Made by a program: the position numbers and the translations under genes | Source of the DNA: Lutibacter sp. HS1-25 | Lineage (GTDB): Bacteria > Bacteroidota > Bacteroidia > Flavobacteriales > Flavobacteriaceae | Length of the DNA: 64,000 bases | Assembly (NCBI RefSeq): GCF_004121075.1 | Contig: NZ_RHLN01000014.1 | Span: forward strand, 1-64,000 | Direction: 5' to 3' | Part shown: positions 56,101 to 64,000 of the stretch, one piece after another | Numbering within the stretch: position 1 is the stretch's first letter | How the letters are laid out: each line of letters starts with the position of its first letter | Notes under the pieces: model-generated | Told to the model about the DNA's origin: nothing | The model's database searches: none | What the model saw: the letters and a program-made list of their open reading frames with translations, nothing else

Positions 56101-57499
56101 TTGGAATAAAAACGATTAAAATAATTAACTGTCCAAAAATTGCAGAAGTCATCATTTTAGAACTACTTTGATATGTAATTTTATCAATATTTTCTTGCCT
56201 TTCTTGTGAAGATAACAACATCAATTCATTTCTATTATTGGTAATTTTATAGGCAATATATTCTACAATAATTACAGCTCCATCAATTATAATCCCAAAG
56301 TCAATAGCACCTAAACTCATTAAATTGGCGTCAATACCAAAAATGTACATCATAGACAATGTAAAAAGTAAAGACAAAGGAATAACGGATGCCACTACCA
56401 AACCAGATCGCAAACTGCCCAATAATAAAATAACCACAAAAATTACAATAATAATACCTATAATTAAGTTTTCAGAAATTGTAAATGTTGTTTTTTCAAT
56501 CAGTTCACTACGTTCTAAAAAACCGTTGATAAAAACACCTTCTGGCAATGTTTTTTGAATTTCGGCTACACGCTGTTTAACAGCTTCAATAACTTTGTTT
56601 GAATCGCCATCTTTTAACATCATTACCTGCCCTAAAACCTTCTCACCTTCTCCATTACCTGTAATTGCACCAAAACGGTTGGCATACCCGTATTTTACTT
56701 CGGCAACATCTTTAATTAAAACAGGAACACCTTCAACATTTTTAATTACAATGTTTTGAATATCTTCAACAGATTTTATCAAACCTCCACCACGAACAAA
56801 AAAACTTTCACTGGTTTTTTCAATATATCCGCCACCAGAAACACTGTTGTTTTTTTCCAAAGCGTCTAAAATTTGAACTGAAGCAATGCTCATAGATTTT
56901 AACTTTTCAGGATTTAAAGCAACTTCATATTGCTTTAAAAATCCACCCCATGTATTTACTTCTACAACACCTGGTATGCCTGAAAGTTGTCTTTTAACAA
57001 CCCAATCCTGAATTGTTCTTAGCTCCATAGGCGTGTATTTGTCTTTATACCCAGGCTTTGTGTCTAGAATATATTGATAAATTTCACCCAAACCCGTAGT
57101 AATTGGCCCCATTTCAGGTGCTCCAAAACCATCTGGTATTTTTTCGGCAGCCGATTTAATTTTTTCAGCAATAAGTTGCCTTGGTAAATACGTACCCAAA
57201 TTATCATCAAAAACAATGGTTACAACCGATAGTCCAAATTTTGAAACCGATCGTATTTCTTGTACACCTGGTAAATTAGCCATTTCTAATTCTACCGGAT
57301 AGGTAATAAATTGCTCAACATCTTGGGTTGATAAGTTTCTGGAAGTTGTTATTACCTGAACCTGATTATTTGTAATATCTGGCACAGCGCCAATTGGAAT
57401 TTGAGTAATAGAAAACAGACCAAACCCAACAATGGCAGTAGTAATTAAGATAACAATAAGCTTGTTATCAATGCTTAGTTTAATAATTTTTGTTAACAT
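53174..57499 (-). CDS. CusA/CzcA heavy-metal RND pump fused to a TolC-like outer membrane component
   Basis: A 1441-residue fusion. Residues 1 to about 1040 are an HME-type RND pump (start MLTKIIKLSIDNKLIVIL; PIGAVPDITNNQVQV; MGGEFIPTLDEGDF near 590; twelve membrane helices). From about 1044 there is a signal-peptide-like segment LILLLFLMPVVGFSQA, then to the end a TolC/OEP-type helical domain (FIDLNEAIKMGIENNKQL). So the inner pump and the outer channel are made as one chain, perhaps then cut. Fusions of this type are known in Bacteroidota. The likely cargo is Cu, Zn, Co or similar. A longer frame to 57538 would only add 13 residues; the ATG at 57499 fits the family. Confidence 0.92.
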   Translation of the reverse strand: MLTKIIKLSIDNKLIVILITTAIVGFGLFSITQIPIGAVPDITNNQVQVITTSRNLSTQDVEQFITYPVELEMANLPGVQEIRSVSKFGLSVVTIVFDDNLGTYLPRQLIAEKIKSAAEKIPDGFGAPEMGPITTGLGEIYQYILDTKPGYKDKYTPMELRTIQDWVVKRQLSGIPGVVEVNTWGGFLKQYEVALNPEKLKSMSIASVQILDALEKNNSVSGGGYIEKTSESFFVRGGGLIKSVEDIQNIVIKNVEGVPVLIKDVAEVKYGYANRFGAITGNGEGEKVLGQVMMLKDGDSNKVIEAVKQRVAEIQKTLPEGVFINGFLERSELIEKTTFTISENLIIGIIIVIFVVILLLGSLRSGLVVASVIPLSLLFTLSMMYIFGIDANLMSLGAIDFGIIIDGAVIIVEYIAYKITNNRNELMLLSSQERQENIDKITYQSSSKMMTSAIFGQLIILIVFIPILSLSGVEGKMFKPMAMAFSFALIGAMFLCFTYVPVISSIFLKPEKQTKNNVSKRLMNFFYKLYEPTIKWALYHKKFVITAAMVLLVSTVILFSRMGGEFIPTLDEGDFVIQPVLKTGTSLSKTVEITTQIEQILLANFPEVDQVVSRIGAAEVPTDPMSMEESDIIIKLKPKSEWVSADSKDELADKFKEKLAIIPGIDYEFTQPIEMRFNELITGVRADVAVKIFGEDLGVLAALADEIKGKISNVEGASDIIVEKIDGLPQMTVTYNREKVARYGLNIQDLNQVVQMAFAGQTIGNVFEGERRFDLVVRLDADYRKNIENLKNLYVDTPIGTKVPLNEVANIAYTKGPAKISRDQTKRRIVIGINVRNRDMQSVVEDVQKIINSSVKLPVGYTVSYGGQFENLNSAKARLKLAVPIALFLIFIMLHFAFNSIKDAVMIFSAIPLSAVGGVLFLWLRGLPFSISAGVGFIALFGIAVLNGIVLIEHLKELKAHGMDNVYERILKGTKERLRPVILTAAAAALGFLPMAISTNAGAEVQRPLATVVIGGLITATVLTLVVLPVLYALFETKKIKLSRKGSPKTLILLLFLMPVVGFSQAKFIDLNEAIKMGIENNKQLNIAKLEVEKSDKLKNSAFNINKTQVYYLDDKTNLTFGGEPYKTFGVSQSIEFPSVYFARKKTNIIKTNMEGIAFEISKNNLIKDISKAYYHVVYLNEKLNYIKLIDSLYQNFSNASKRKFELGETNYLEMITAQSKYKEYATQLSQLKNDINIAYQDFYTLIQSEEKFVVLDQKLNKLDVQEVELSSHLINQYYAENSQLLKAKKGVENQQLLPDLDFNYFNSRNLNLNNSVNSFQAGISVPLFFFGNSSKISAAKIEEDIAQETALAIDIELQTVYYNLLQKLERSKAELSYYNESGKKLSLEILKTATQSYKNGEIDFFQYIQSIETANKINIDYLTNLNLHNQIVLDINYLNL

Positions 57500-57580
57500 A
57501 ATTGATTTAATTAGCAATAATAGGATACTGATAACCAATATTTTGGTTATCTAATTTATTAATAAAAAAATAGAACTATG

Positions 57581-57961
57581 TTACTTTTGTGGTGGTTGAA
57601 AAAAACGAGTCGTATAACTGTTTATAAATGTTTTTAGGTAGTGAAAATTTCTATCTTCAAATATTTTTGTTGAAGACATTATTTCTAAATTACTAAAATT
57701 TAACACATAAACAGGGTGAAAATGGGAATCACAACATTGATGTTTAAAAGGAAGTTGTTTGTGTTGATTGTGCTTGTTTTTATGAATTTCAACACGACTT
57801 CCATAGTGTAAATCCATAAAACTCGCTAAATTATCTCCCTCTTCTATATGACAAGAAATGTGTTTTATTAAAGTTGGAAATTTAGCAATATCATTAAACT
57901 CTATTCCAAAACTTTGAAAAAGAATTGTAAACGATAACAATATTGCACTTAATTTACCCAT
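57581..57961 (-). CDS. Small exported His/Cys-rich protein upstream of the metal pump
   Basis: From the ATG at 57961 (MGKLSAILLSFTILFQSFG) it is a 126-residue exported protein; the longer frame to 58051 adds another hydrophobic stretch and looks less natural. It is rich in His and Cys: HISCHIEEGD and HKNKHNQHKQLPFKHQCCDS with HFHP. That and its place directly before the RND pump genes suggest metal binding in the periplasm. I do not know its family with certainty; similar small proteins precede CusA genes in other Bacteroidota. Confidence 0.7.
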   Translation of the reverse strand: MGKLSAILLSFTILFQSFGIEFNDIAKFPTLIKHISCHIEEGDNLASFMDLHYGSRVEIHKNKHNQHKQLPFKHQCCDSHFHPVYVLNFSNLEIMSSTKIFEDRNFHYLKTFINSYTTRFFQPPQK

Positions 57962-58078
57962 TAATAAATTTAGAAAATTAAATGTAAATTTGATTAAAAA
58001 TACAACTATTAAACAAGTGCTTATAATAGTTATTTTATATATGGCTATCAATTTTAATGATAGTAGTAAAAATAAACC

Positions 58079-60106
58079 CTAAATTTTACCTACATATTTA
58101 CGTGTAAACCACTCTAAACTTAAGCAAAATACAATAAAACCCAATAGCCATTTCCAATTTATTAAAGGTGTTTTTAGTGTACTAGATTTTTGAATACTTT
58201 TAAAACGTTTATCCTTTACTAAATCATTTATAAAAACAGTTTGATCTGCATCATAATAAACTTTTCCATTAGTTGTTGAAGCCAGTAATTTTAAATCTGC
58301 ATCATTAGACTGTGTAAATTGTTGTTCAATTTCATAAGGTAAAACCTTAAAAGCTCCTGAAATTGTTTCATCGTGATTTTCGACAGAAACGCTATACAAA
58401 TATTCACCTGAGGCAATATTAGACAATTGTGCAACAAACCCATTATTTACAAGAGCAAACGGAATTTTAGTTTGCTTTTTATCTTCCTTATTGGTAATTG
58501 TTAGCCAAATTTTAGCACGGTTGTCTAAATTTAAATTTTCATCTAAATAGTTTGCTGAAATTTGAATTGTTTCATTTGAAAAATAAATAGGATTAACCGA
58601 TGCATTTAACCTGTTATTATTATTGTTTGAAGCTAAATATTGCATTAAGTTAGCTATAAATCCATCAAAATATTCAAAGGTTTTGCTTTCACTAAAACTA
58701 CCCATTCTCCAGCGCCAAATATTTTCGCCAAATAAAACAGCTCCTTTTTGATTGTTATTTTCAAACGTTGCAAGTAATGGTTCCTCTGTTTGTACGCTTC
58801 CTATTTTTTGAAAAAGCAACGTTTGATAAGGAACCGAAAAAGTAATTGACCCAAAACGATCTTCTAATGGCGCGAAAGTAGAAAATCCTATATCCGAATT
58901 TAGAAAACTACTGTAGGAATTGTTAAAAACAGCATTGTAATTTTCACTTGAAGAAATGACTTTTTTAGTGAAATTAGATTGTGCTAAATTTAAAAAATTC
59001 CAGTCTGTACTTAAACCTGAAACTATAAAATAGTTCATTTTTTTTGTTTGAATCTCATTCAACACATTCTTAAACTTATTATTTGGTTGGTATAATATAA
59101 TCAACTGGTATTTAGCTGATTCTGACTTATATTTATCAATATTTAAAATAGTTACAGAACGTTGTTTATTACTCTCAATCGCCTTTTTAAACATTCCTAA
59201 ATCTGGATGTAATACAGCTGTCAAAATCAATATTTTTGAAGTATCTTCAATAACATTAATACTAAATTCTTTGGAATTATTGATGGTATTTTGCTCGTTT
59301 ATAAGTTCGTCTATTTGAACAGTATAGTAATTAATTCCCTTATTTTTTGAGGTTAAAAACAACGATTCTGTATAAACATTTTGAGTTTTTGAGAAGTTTA
59401 TTTTCTTAGAAAACACCATTTTCCCATTGTTAAAAACACTTAAATTTTTACTGATATTTTGATTTCCTGTGTAATTCACAAAAACTTCAACAGGAAACTG
59501 ATTGTTTACAAACGTATTTTCGTTTACGTTTAATTGCTGAATAAAAATATCTTCAACAGTAGTTGTGTCTCCAACAACAAACGAATATACTGGACTTTTA
59601 TAATTTGAAAAAGCAATAGAATTTCCGGCAGTTTGATTGCCATCTGTAATTAAAACCAACGGATTTATACCGTTATTAAAAACTTTTGACAGCTTATTTA
59701 AAGGGTCAAATAAGTTGGTATATTGCTCATTAAAATTAAGTGAATCTAGCGGTTTTAGCTTTGTACCAAAGCTAAAATATTCAATATTAAATTTTGAATT
59801 TAGTTCAGCATCATTTTTAATTGTTTCAACTAAATTCTGAATATTCTCAGCTTTTGATTTGAATTTAATGGATGAAGAATTATCAACAGCTACCACCAAA
59901 TTTGGTTTAATAATTTGGCTCGTTTCTTTTTTTATGGAAGGGTTTATAAGCAATAAAAATATGCTGAATAAACTTAGAAATCTTAAAAAAGAAAGCCAAT
60001 AATTAAATTGGCTTTTCTCTTTATTTTGAAAAATATATTGGAAAATTGATAAAAATAAAGCTACAAAAACAGCAATAATAATGTATAATAAATTGGCTGT
60101 TTCCAT
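58079..60106 (-). CDS. Membrane protein with von Willebrand factor A domain
   Basis: A 675-residue protein with two N-terminal membrane helices (about 5-25 and 37-55), a VWA domain at about 69-200 with the MIDAS metal motif DNSSS (Asp75, Ser77, Ser79) and TDGNQT, a long beta-rich region facing the periplasm, and a C-terminal membrane helix near 650-667. It resembles the BatA/BatB-like or glutamine-amidotransferase-fold membrane proteins of Bacteroidota, but no sure match is claimed. Neighbours give no clue. Confidence 0.82.
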   Translation of the reverse strand: METANLLYIIIAVFVALFLSIFQYIFQNKEKSQFNYWLSFLRFLSLFSIFLLLINPSIKKETSQIIKPNLVVAVDNSSSIKFKSKAENIQNLVETIKNDAELNSKFNIEYFSFGTKLKPLDSLNFNEQYTNLFDPLNKLSKVFNNGINPLVLITDGNQTAGNSIAFSNYKSPVYSFVVGDTTTVEDIFIQQLNVNENTFVNNQFPVEVFVNYTGNQNISKNLSVFNNGKMVFSKKINFSKTQNVYTESLFLTSKNKGINYYTVQIDELINEQNTINNSKEFSINVIEDTSKILILTAVLHPDLGMFKKAIESNKQRSVTILNIDKYKSESAKYQLIILYQPNNKFKNVLNEIQTKKMNYFIVSGLSTDWNFLNLAQSNFTKKVISSSENYNAVFNNSYSSFLNSDIGFSTFAPLEDRFGSITFSVPYQTLLFQKIGSVQTEEPLLATFENNNQKGAVLFGENIWRWRMGSFSESKTFEYFDGFIANLMQYLASNNNNNRLNASVNPIYFSNETIQISANYLDENLNLDNRAKIWLTITNKEDKKQTKIPFALVNNGFVAQLSNIASGEYLYSVSVENHDETISGAFKVLPYEIEQQFTQSNDADLKLLASTTNGKVYYDADQTVFINDLVKDKRFKSIQKSSTLKTPLINWKWLLGFIVFCLSLEWFTRKYVGKI

Positions 60107-60186
60107 TGTAGTTTTTAGATTGTTAGATTAAACTTCATAAGAAAAAATAATCCAAATAATTTCCAACTTTTAAATTTTAACTAATT

Positions 60187-60933
60187 TTAGGTTAACATTC
60201 CACCGTCAACACTTAGTGTTTGACCTGTAATGTAAGCACTCATATCAGAAGCTAAAAACACACAAGCATTAGCAACATCTTCAGCAGTACCACCACGTTT
60301 TAAAGGAATTGAATCTCTCCAACCCTGAACAACTTCAGGATTTAATTTTTCTGTCATTTCAGTTTCAATAAAACCTGGCGCAATGGTATTACAACGAATA
60401 TTTCTTGAACCCAATTCTAAAGCTACCGACTTGGTAAACCCTAAAATACCAGCTTTTGATGCAGCATAATTTGCCTGACCAGCATTTCCTTTTAAACCAA
60501 CTACAGAACTCATATTGATAATAGATCCGCCACGTTGTTTCATCATTGGTCTAATTACAGCTTTTGTTAAGTTGAAAACAGATTTTAAGTTTACTTCAAT
60601 TACAGAATCAAAATCTTCCTCAGAAATACGCATTAATAAATTATCTTTTGTAATTCCTGCGTTGTTTATTAGCACGTCAATAGAACCAAATTCTTTTAAA
60701 ACATCAGCAGCTAATTGTTGTGCAGCATCGTAATTAGCAGCATTAGACTGATATCCTTTAGCTTTTATACCATAAGCTTCCAATTCTTTTTCAAGCGCTT
60801 GAGCAGCTTCCACAGATGCGTTATAGGTAAATGCTATATTTGCACCTTGTTTAGCAAAAGAAGTTGCTATACCTCTACCAATTCCTCTTGAAGCTCCTGT
60901 AATTAAAGCTGTTTTATTTTCTAAAAGTTTCAT
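60187..60933 (-). CDS. fabG: 3-oxoacyl-[acyl-carrier-protein] reductase
   Basis: NADPH-dependent reductase of fatty acid elongation. The 248-residue SDR protein has the cofactor loop TGASRGIGRGIA, NNAGIT, the catalytic Ser in NMSSVVG and YAASKAG (Tyr-X3-Lys), and closes VFLASDMSAYITGQTLSVDGGM, the FabG signature. A -7 box is 40 bases upstream. Confidence 0.95.
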   Translation of the reverse strand: MKLLENKTALITGASRGIGRGIATSFAKQGANIAFTYNASVEAAQALEKELEAYGIKAKGYQSNAANYDAAQQLAADVLKEFGSIDVLINNAGITKDNLLMRISEEDFDSVIEVNLKSVFNLTKAVIRPMMKQRGGSIINMSSVVGLKGNAGQANYAASKAGILGFTKSVALELGSRNIRCNTIAPGFIETEMTEKLNPEVVQGWRDSIPLKRGGTAEDVANACVFLASDMSAYITGQTLSVDGGMLT

Positions 60934-60973
60934 ATGATTAATTATATTCTTTAATTTATTTATTTTGAAAAAT

Positions 60974-60981
60974 CAAATATA
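60974..60981 (-). promoter_or_regulatory. -7 box (TATATTTG) of fabG
   Basis: Exact consensus on the minus strand, 40 bases before the ATG and about 10 bases after the T-run of the sucD terminator. Confidence 0.65.
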
Positions 60982-60989
60982 CACAATTT

Positions 60990-61019
60990 ATAAAAAAAGC
61001 CTCCAAAAAGGAAGCTTTT
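60990..61019 (-). terminator. Terminator of sucD
   Basis: Minus strand: aaaagcttcc-ttttt-ggaggctttttt, a stem with one U-G wobble and a T-run, about 20 bases after the sucD stop. Confidence 0.8.
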
Positions 61020-61039
61020 CAACTTGTTTTGTTATTTTT

Positions 61040-61912
61040 TTAGCCTAAAATCTCAGCGACTTTTGCACCAATTTTAGCTGGAGAATCCACAACGTGAATA
61101 CCATTTTCTTTTAAAATTGCCATTTTAGCTTGAGCAGTATCATCTGCACCACCAACAATAGCACCTGCGTGCCCCATTGTTCTTCCTTTTGGAGCTGTTT
61201 GACCAGCAATAAAACCTACAACTGGTTTTCTATTACCATCAGCTTTCACCCAACGTGCAGCTTCAGCCTCTAATTGTCCGCCAATTTCACCAATCATTAC
61301 AATACATTCAGTCTCAGGATCGTTCATTAACAATTCTACAGCTTCTTTTGTAGTAGTTCCAATAATTGGGTCACCACCAATACCAATTGCAGTAGTAATA
61401 CCATAGCCTTGTTTTACAACTTGATCTGCAGCTTCATAAGTTAAAGTTCCGGATTTAGAAACAATACCAACGTTTCCTTTTCTAAATATAAAACCTGGCA
61501 TAATTCCAACTTTTGCTTCTTCAGGAGTAATAACACCTGGGCAATTTGGACCTACCAACCTACAATCTTTATTTTCAATATAAGCTTTAACTTTAACCAT
61601 ATCTGCAACAGGAATACCTTCAGTAATACAAATAATTACTTTAATTCCGGCAGCAGCAGCCTCCATAATTGCATCTGCAGCAAATGCTGGTGGCACAAAA
61701 ATAATTGAAGTATCGGCACCTACTTTGTCAACAGCATCTTGAACAGTATTAAAAACTGGTTTATCTAAATGCAATTGTCCTCCTTTACCAGGAGTAACAC
61801 CACCTACAACGTTTGTACCATATTCTATCATTTGGGTTGCGTGAAAAGTACCTTCACCACCAGTAAAACCTTGTACAATTATTTTTGAATTTTTATTGAC
61901 TAAAACGCTCAT
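61040..61912 (-). CDS. sucD: Succinate--CoA ligase alpha subunit
   Basis: TCA-cycle enzyme that makes succinate and ATP or GTP from succinyl-CoA. The 290-residue alpha subunit has the CoA site [37 protein letters not shown], the CoA-binding KSGTLTYEA and the phosphorylated His in [10 protein letters not shown]. sucC is not adjacent; in Flavobacteriia sucD commonly sits next to lpxD and efp, as here. Confidence 0.96.
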   Translation of the reverse strand: MSVLVNKNSKIIVQGFTGGEGTFHATQMIEYGTNVVGGVTPGKGGQLHLDKPVFNTVQDAVDKVGADTSIIFVPPAFAADAIMEAAAAGIKVIICITEGIPVADMVKVKAYIENKDCRLVGPNCPGVITPEEAKVGIMPGFIFRKGNVGIVSKSGTLTYEAADQVVKQGYGITTAIGIGGDPIIGTTTKEAVELLMNDPETECIVMIGEIGGQLEAEAARWVKADGNRKPVVGFIAGQTAPKGRTMGHAGAIVGGADDTAQAKMAILKENGIHVVDSPAKIGAKVAEILG

Positions 61913-61939
61913 TAAATTTTTATTTATTAGTTAGTATTA

Positions 61940-61947
61940 CAAATATA
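61940..61947 (-). promoter_or_regulatory. -7 box (TATATTTG) of sucD
   Basis: Exact consensus, 27 bases before the sucD ATG. Confidence 0.65.
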
Positions 61948-61975
61948 ATTTTAAAAATGTTTTTAATGTCTAAAA

Positions 61976-62902
61976 CTATGCTTTATTTTGATATTTTAAT
62001 AACATTGAAAGTTTTGCTAATTCTTGCATCTTTTTTCGAGCTTCAGAAGCAGGAGTTCCAAAATAGGTTTTTCCACCTTCCAAAGATTTAGCTGCAGCAC
62101 TTTGTCCAAGTAATACAGCTCCTTTTCCAATAGTTATTCCGCTTATCAATGCAGATTGACCCCACATTGTTACATTGTCTTCAATAACACAACAACCTGC
62201 TATACCAACTTGCGCTGCCATTAAACAATTTTCTCCAATAATAGTATCATGTCCAACCTGAACCTGATTGTCTAATTTAGTTCCTTTTTTAATTGTTGTA
62301 TCTCCAGAAACACCTCTATCTATGGTACAAAGCGAGCCAATATCAACATTATCTTCAATTACAACACTTCCACTTGATATTAATTTATCGTAACCTTCAG
62401 GTCTTCTTTTATAATAAAAAGCATCAGCACCAATAGTTGTACCTGCGTGAATTGTAACATTGTTACCAATTTTACAATTATCGTAAATAACAACATTTGG
62501 ATGAATTAAACAATTATCACCAATAGATACATTATTACCAATAAATACATTTGGTTGAATAATAGTATTTACCCCTATTTTTGAAGTTTTAGCAGTTGAT
62601 TCAACCGCTTTTTGAAAGGGATTAAAATATTTTGATAATTTATTAAAATCTCTAAATGGATCATCTGAAATTAAAAGTGCTTTTCCTTCAGGACAAACGA
62701 CTTCTTTATTTATTAAAACGATGGTTGCATTAGATTTTAACGCTTTATCGTAATATTTTGGATGATCTACAAAAACAATATCACCTTTTTCTACAACATG
62801 AATTTCATTAAATCCTGTTACAGGAAAATCTTCAGAACCAACAAAAGTAGTTCCTATTATTTCAGCAATTTCTTTTAAAGTATAAATACGAGGTAATTTC
62901 AT
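61976..62902 (-). CDS. lpxD: LpxD-like N-acyltransferase (hexapeptide repeat)
   Basis: Left-handed beta-helix acyltransferase of lipid A synthesis that adds the N-linked acyl chain to UDP-3-O-acylglucosamine. The 308-residue protein has the N-terminal uridine-binding domain (about 1-95) and hexapeptide repeats from about 110 to 260, including TIHAGTTIGADAFYYKR with the catalytic region, then IDNVDIGSL-like repeats, and a C-terminal helix. Bacteroidota often carry two LpxD-like genes; this may be the second, so its exact substrate is not certain. It starts 13 bases after efp. Confidence 0.85.
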   Translation of the reverse strand: MKLPRIYTLKEIAEIIGTTFVGSEDFPVTGFNEIHVVEKGDIVFVDHPKYYDKALKSNATIVLINKEVVCPEGKALLISDDPFRDFNKLSKYFNPFQKAVESTAKTSKIGVNTIIQPNVFIGNNVSIGDNCLIHPNVVIYDNCKIGNNVTIHAGTTIGADAFYYKRRPEGYDKLISSGSVVIEDNVDIGSLCTIDRGVSGDTTIKKGTKLDNQVQVGHDTIIGENCLMAAQVGIAGCCVIEDNVTMWGQSALISGITIGKGAVLLGQSAAAKSLEGGKTYFGTPASEARKKMQELAKLSMLLKYQNKA

Positions 62903-62915
62903 TCAGCTAAATGTA

Positions 62916-63482
62916 TTATTCTTTAACTCGCTCTAAGTAAGCACCTTTAGCTGTATCTATTTTAACTTTATCACCTTCATTTATAAATAAAGGAACATTG
63001 ATATTTGCACCAGTTTCAACAGTTGCAGGTTTAGTAGCATTTGTTGCTGTATTTCCTTTAACACCTGGTTCTGTATGTGTAATTTCTAAAATAACACTTG
63101 CAGGCATATCTACAGAAAGTGGCATATTATCTTCAGTATTAAAAATAACCGTTACTATTTCTCCTTCTTTTAACAAATCTGGAGCATCTAACGTTTCTTT
63201 TGCCAAAGTAATTTGGTTGTAATCATCAGTATTCATAAAATGATAAGTATCTCCTTCAGGATATAAAAACTGATATTTTCTAGTTTCAACTCTAATATCT
63301 TCAATTTTTCTACCTGCTGGAAAAGTATTTTCCAATACTTTACCTGATGAAAGACTTTTTAATTTTGTACGAACAAATGCTGGTCCTTTTCCAGGCTTAA
63401 CGTGTAAAAACTCTATAATTTTATAAATATCATTATTATATCTTAAACATAATCCGTTTCTAATATCTGATGTAGTTGCCAT
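62916..63482 (-). CDS. efp: Elongation factor P
   Basis: Helps the ribosome through polyproline stretches. The 188-residue protein has the three-domain layout: N-terminal KOW-like domain with GKGPAFVRTKLKSL carrying the modifiable lysine loop (KPGKGPAF, Lys near 32-34), a middle OB domain and a C-terminal OB domain ending INEGDKVKIDTAKGAYLERV. Length is normal. Confidence 0.96.
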   Translation of the reverse strand: MATTSDIRNGLCLRYNNDIYKIIEFLHVKPGKGPAFVRTKLKSLSSGKVLENTFPAGRKIEDIRVETRKYQFLYPEGDTYHFMNTDDYNQITLAKETLDAPDLLKEGEIVTVIFNTEDNMPLSVDMPASVILEITHTEPGVKGNTATNATKPATVETGANINVPLFINEGDKVKIDTAKGAYLERVKE

Positions 63483-63551
63483 TTTATATGTGCTTTTTTA
63501 AATTTTAATTTATTGACTCTATTATTTATGCTAATAATTTGTACTTAAGAA

Positions 63552-64000
63552 TTAACTACCTGTATATCCTTTCATAATTCCACGTTGGGAATTTTTAATG
63601 AACAAAATAATTTGATCTCTTTCTTTTGTTGCTTCCATTTCGGCTTCAATTTTTTCTGTAGCCTGAGAATTATTGTAGTTTTTTTGATATAATATTCTAT
63701 ATATATCCTGAATTTCTCTAATTTTTTCAGTAGTAAATCCTCTTCTTCTTAAACCAATTGAATTAATTCCAACATAAGACAAAGGCTCTTTACCTGCTTT
63801 TGTATATGGTGGCACATCTTTTCTAACCAAAGAACCTCCTGAAACTAAAGAATGTTCTCCAATATGAATAAATTGATGTACGGCTACCAATCCACTTAAA
63901 ATTGCATAATCACCTACCGTAACATGACCTGCAATAACAGATCCATTTGCCAAAATACAATTATTACCAATAACACAATCGTGTGCTATATGAGATGAAG
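63552..64000 (-). CDS. lpxA: UDP-N-acetylglucosamine acyltransferase, C-terminal part (runs off right edge)
   Basis: First enzyme of lipid A synthesis, moving an acyl chain from ACP to UDP-GlcNAc. Only the last 148 or so residues are in the window. The frame is open to base 64000; the visible start is SSHIAHDCVIGNNCILANGS, where HIAHD holds the catalytic His of LpxA, followed by hexapeptide repeats AGHVTVGDYAILSGLVAVHQF, then YTKAGKEPLSYVGINSIGLRRRGF and a helical C-terminus. An apparent start at 63953 is a TTG inside the gene and not the true one. Confidence 0.94.
   Translation of the reverse strand, partial: SSHIAHDCVIGNNCILANGSVIAGHVTVGDYAILSGLVAVHQFIHIGEHSLVSGGSLVRKDVPPYTKAGKEPLSYVGINSIGLRRRGFTTEKIREIQDIYRILYQKNYNNSQATEKIEAEMEATKERDQIILFIKNSQRGIMKGYTGS

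Noticed and set aside
53963-57538. RND-TolC gene considered as an artificial read-through of two genes
   Set aside because: There is no stop codon or start signal at the joint, and fusions of this kind are known in Bacteroidota.

Overview
The window is a stretch of chromosome from a low-GC member of the Bacteroidota, most likely a marine-type Flavobacteriaceae. The evidence is the AT-rich base composition, the many exact TAnnTTTG (-7) promoter boxes just upstream of genes, a secreted protein with a type IX secretion C-terminal tail, a CusA-TolC fusion of the Bacteroidota kind, the lpxA-efp-lpxD-sucD gene order, and the rlmD-DUF6452-DUF6048 neighbourhood. The genus cannot be fixed from the sequence alone. 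No tRNA, rRNA, CRISPR array or prophage was seen. The only classical mobile element is the 3' part of an IS1182-type transposase at the left edge.

Layout. 1-6.6 kb: transposase fragment, cysteine synthase, VIT-type metal transporter, pcm with an FGE-like lipoprotein, then a forward operon (Gfo/Idh oxidoreductase, fatty acid hydroxylase, 3-hydroxyacyl-CoA dehydrogenase). 6.7-10.2 kb: one very large protein that may be a pyrophosphate-type PEP carboxykinase relative. 10.2-26.5 kb: housekeeping genes (guaB, pyrD, pheT, recG, rsmB-like), a porin/FMN-binding cluster, HMG-CoA lyase, LysE exporter and a T9SS-exported endonuclease. 26.7-34.8 kb: a complete histidine operon in the order hisG-D-C-B-H-A-F-IE (minus strand), preceded by a clear leader peptide with four consecutive His codons and an attenuator, and interrupted by dispersed repeats and an S23-type four-helix-bundle gene remnant. 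34.9-43.8 kb: DcaP-like porin, a sugar epimerase/cysQ/cysC cluster, ftcD, an outer membrane barrel, xerD and rocD. 44-51 kb: cytochrome c lipoprotein, rlmD, two Bacteroidota-specific envelope proteins, SUI1, a nucleoside phosphorylase, small lipoproteins, and an ATP-grasp/DUF1361 pair. 51-58 kb: prohibitin-like protein and a heavy-metal RND efflux system with a fused outer membrane component. 58-64 kb: VWA membrane protein, fabG, sucD, lpxD paralogue, efp and the 3' part of lpxA.

How it works together. Most genes serve core metabolism: His, Cys, pyrimidine and purine synthesis, leucine breakdown, fatty acid and lipid A synthesis. Regulation can be read directly at several places: exact -7 boxes lie close to start codons (some so close that leaderless transcripts are likely), terminators run straight into the next promoter, and the his operon shows textbook transcription attenuation. 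The least explained signals are the repeat families that fill the spacers of the his region and have become part of the coding ends of hisH and pyrD and of the interior of hisA, the 95-bp palindromic element near 10.5 kb, and the 1159-residue protein. No wholly new multi-gene system was evident.
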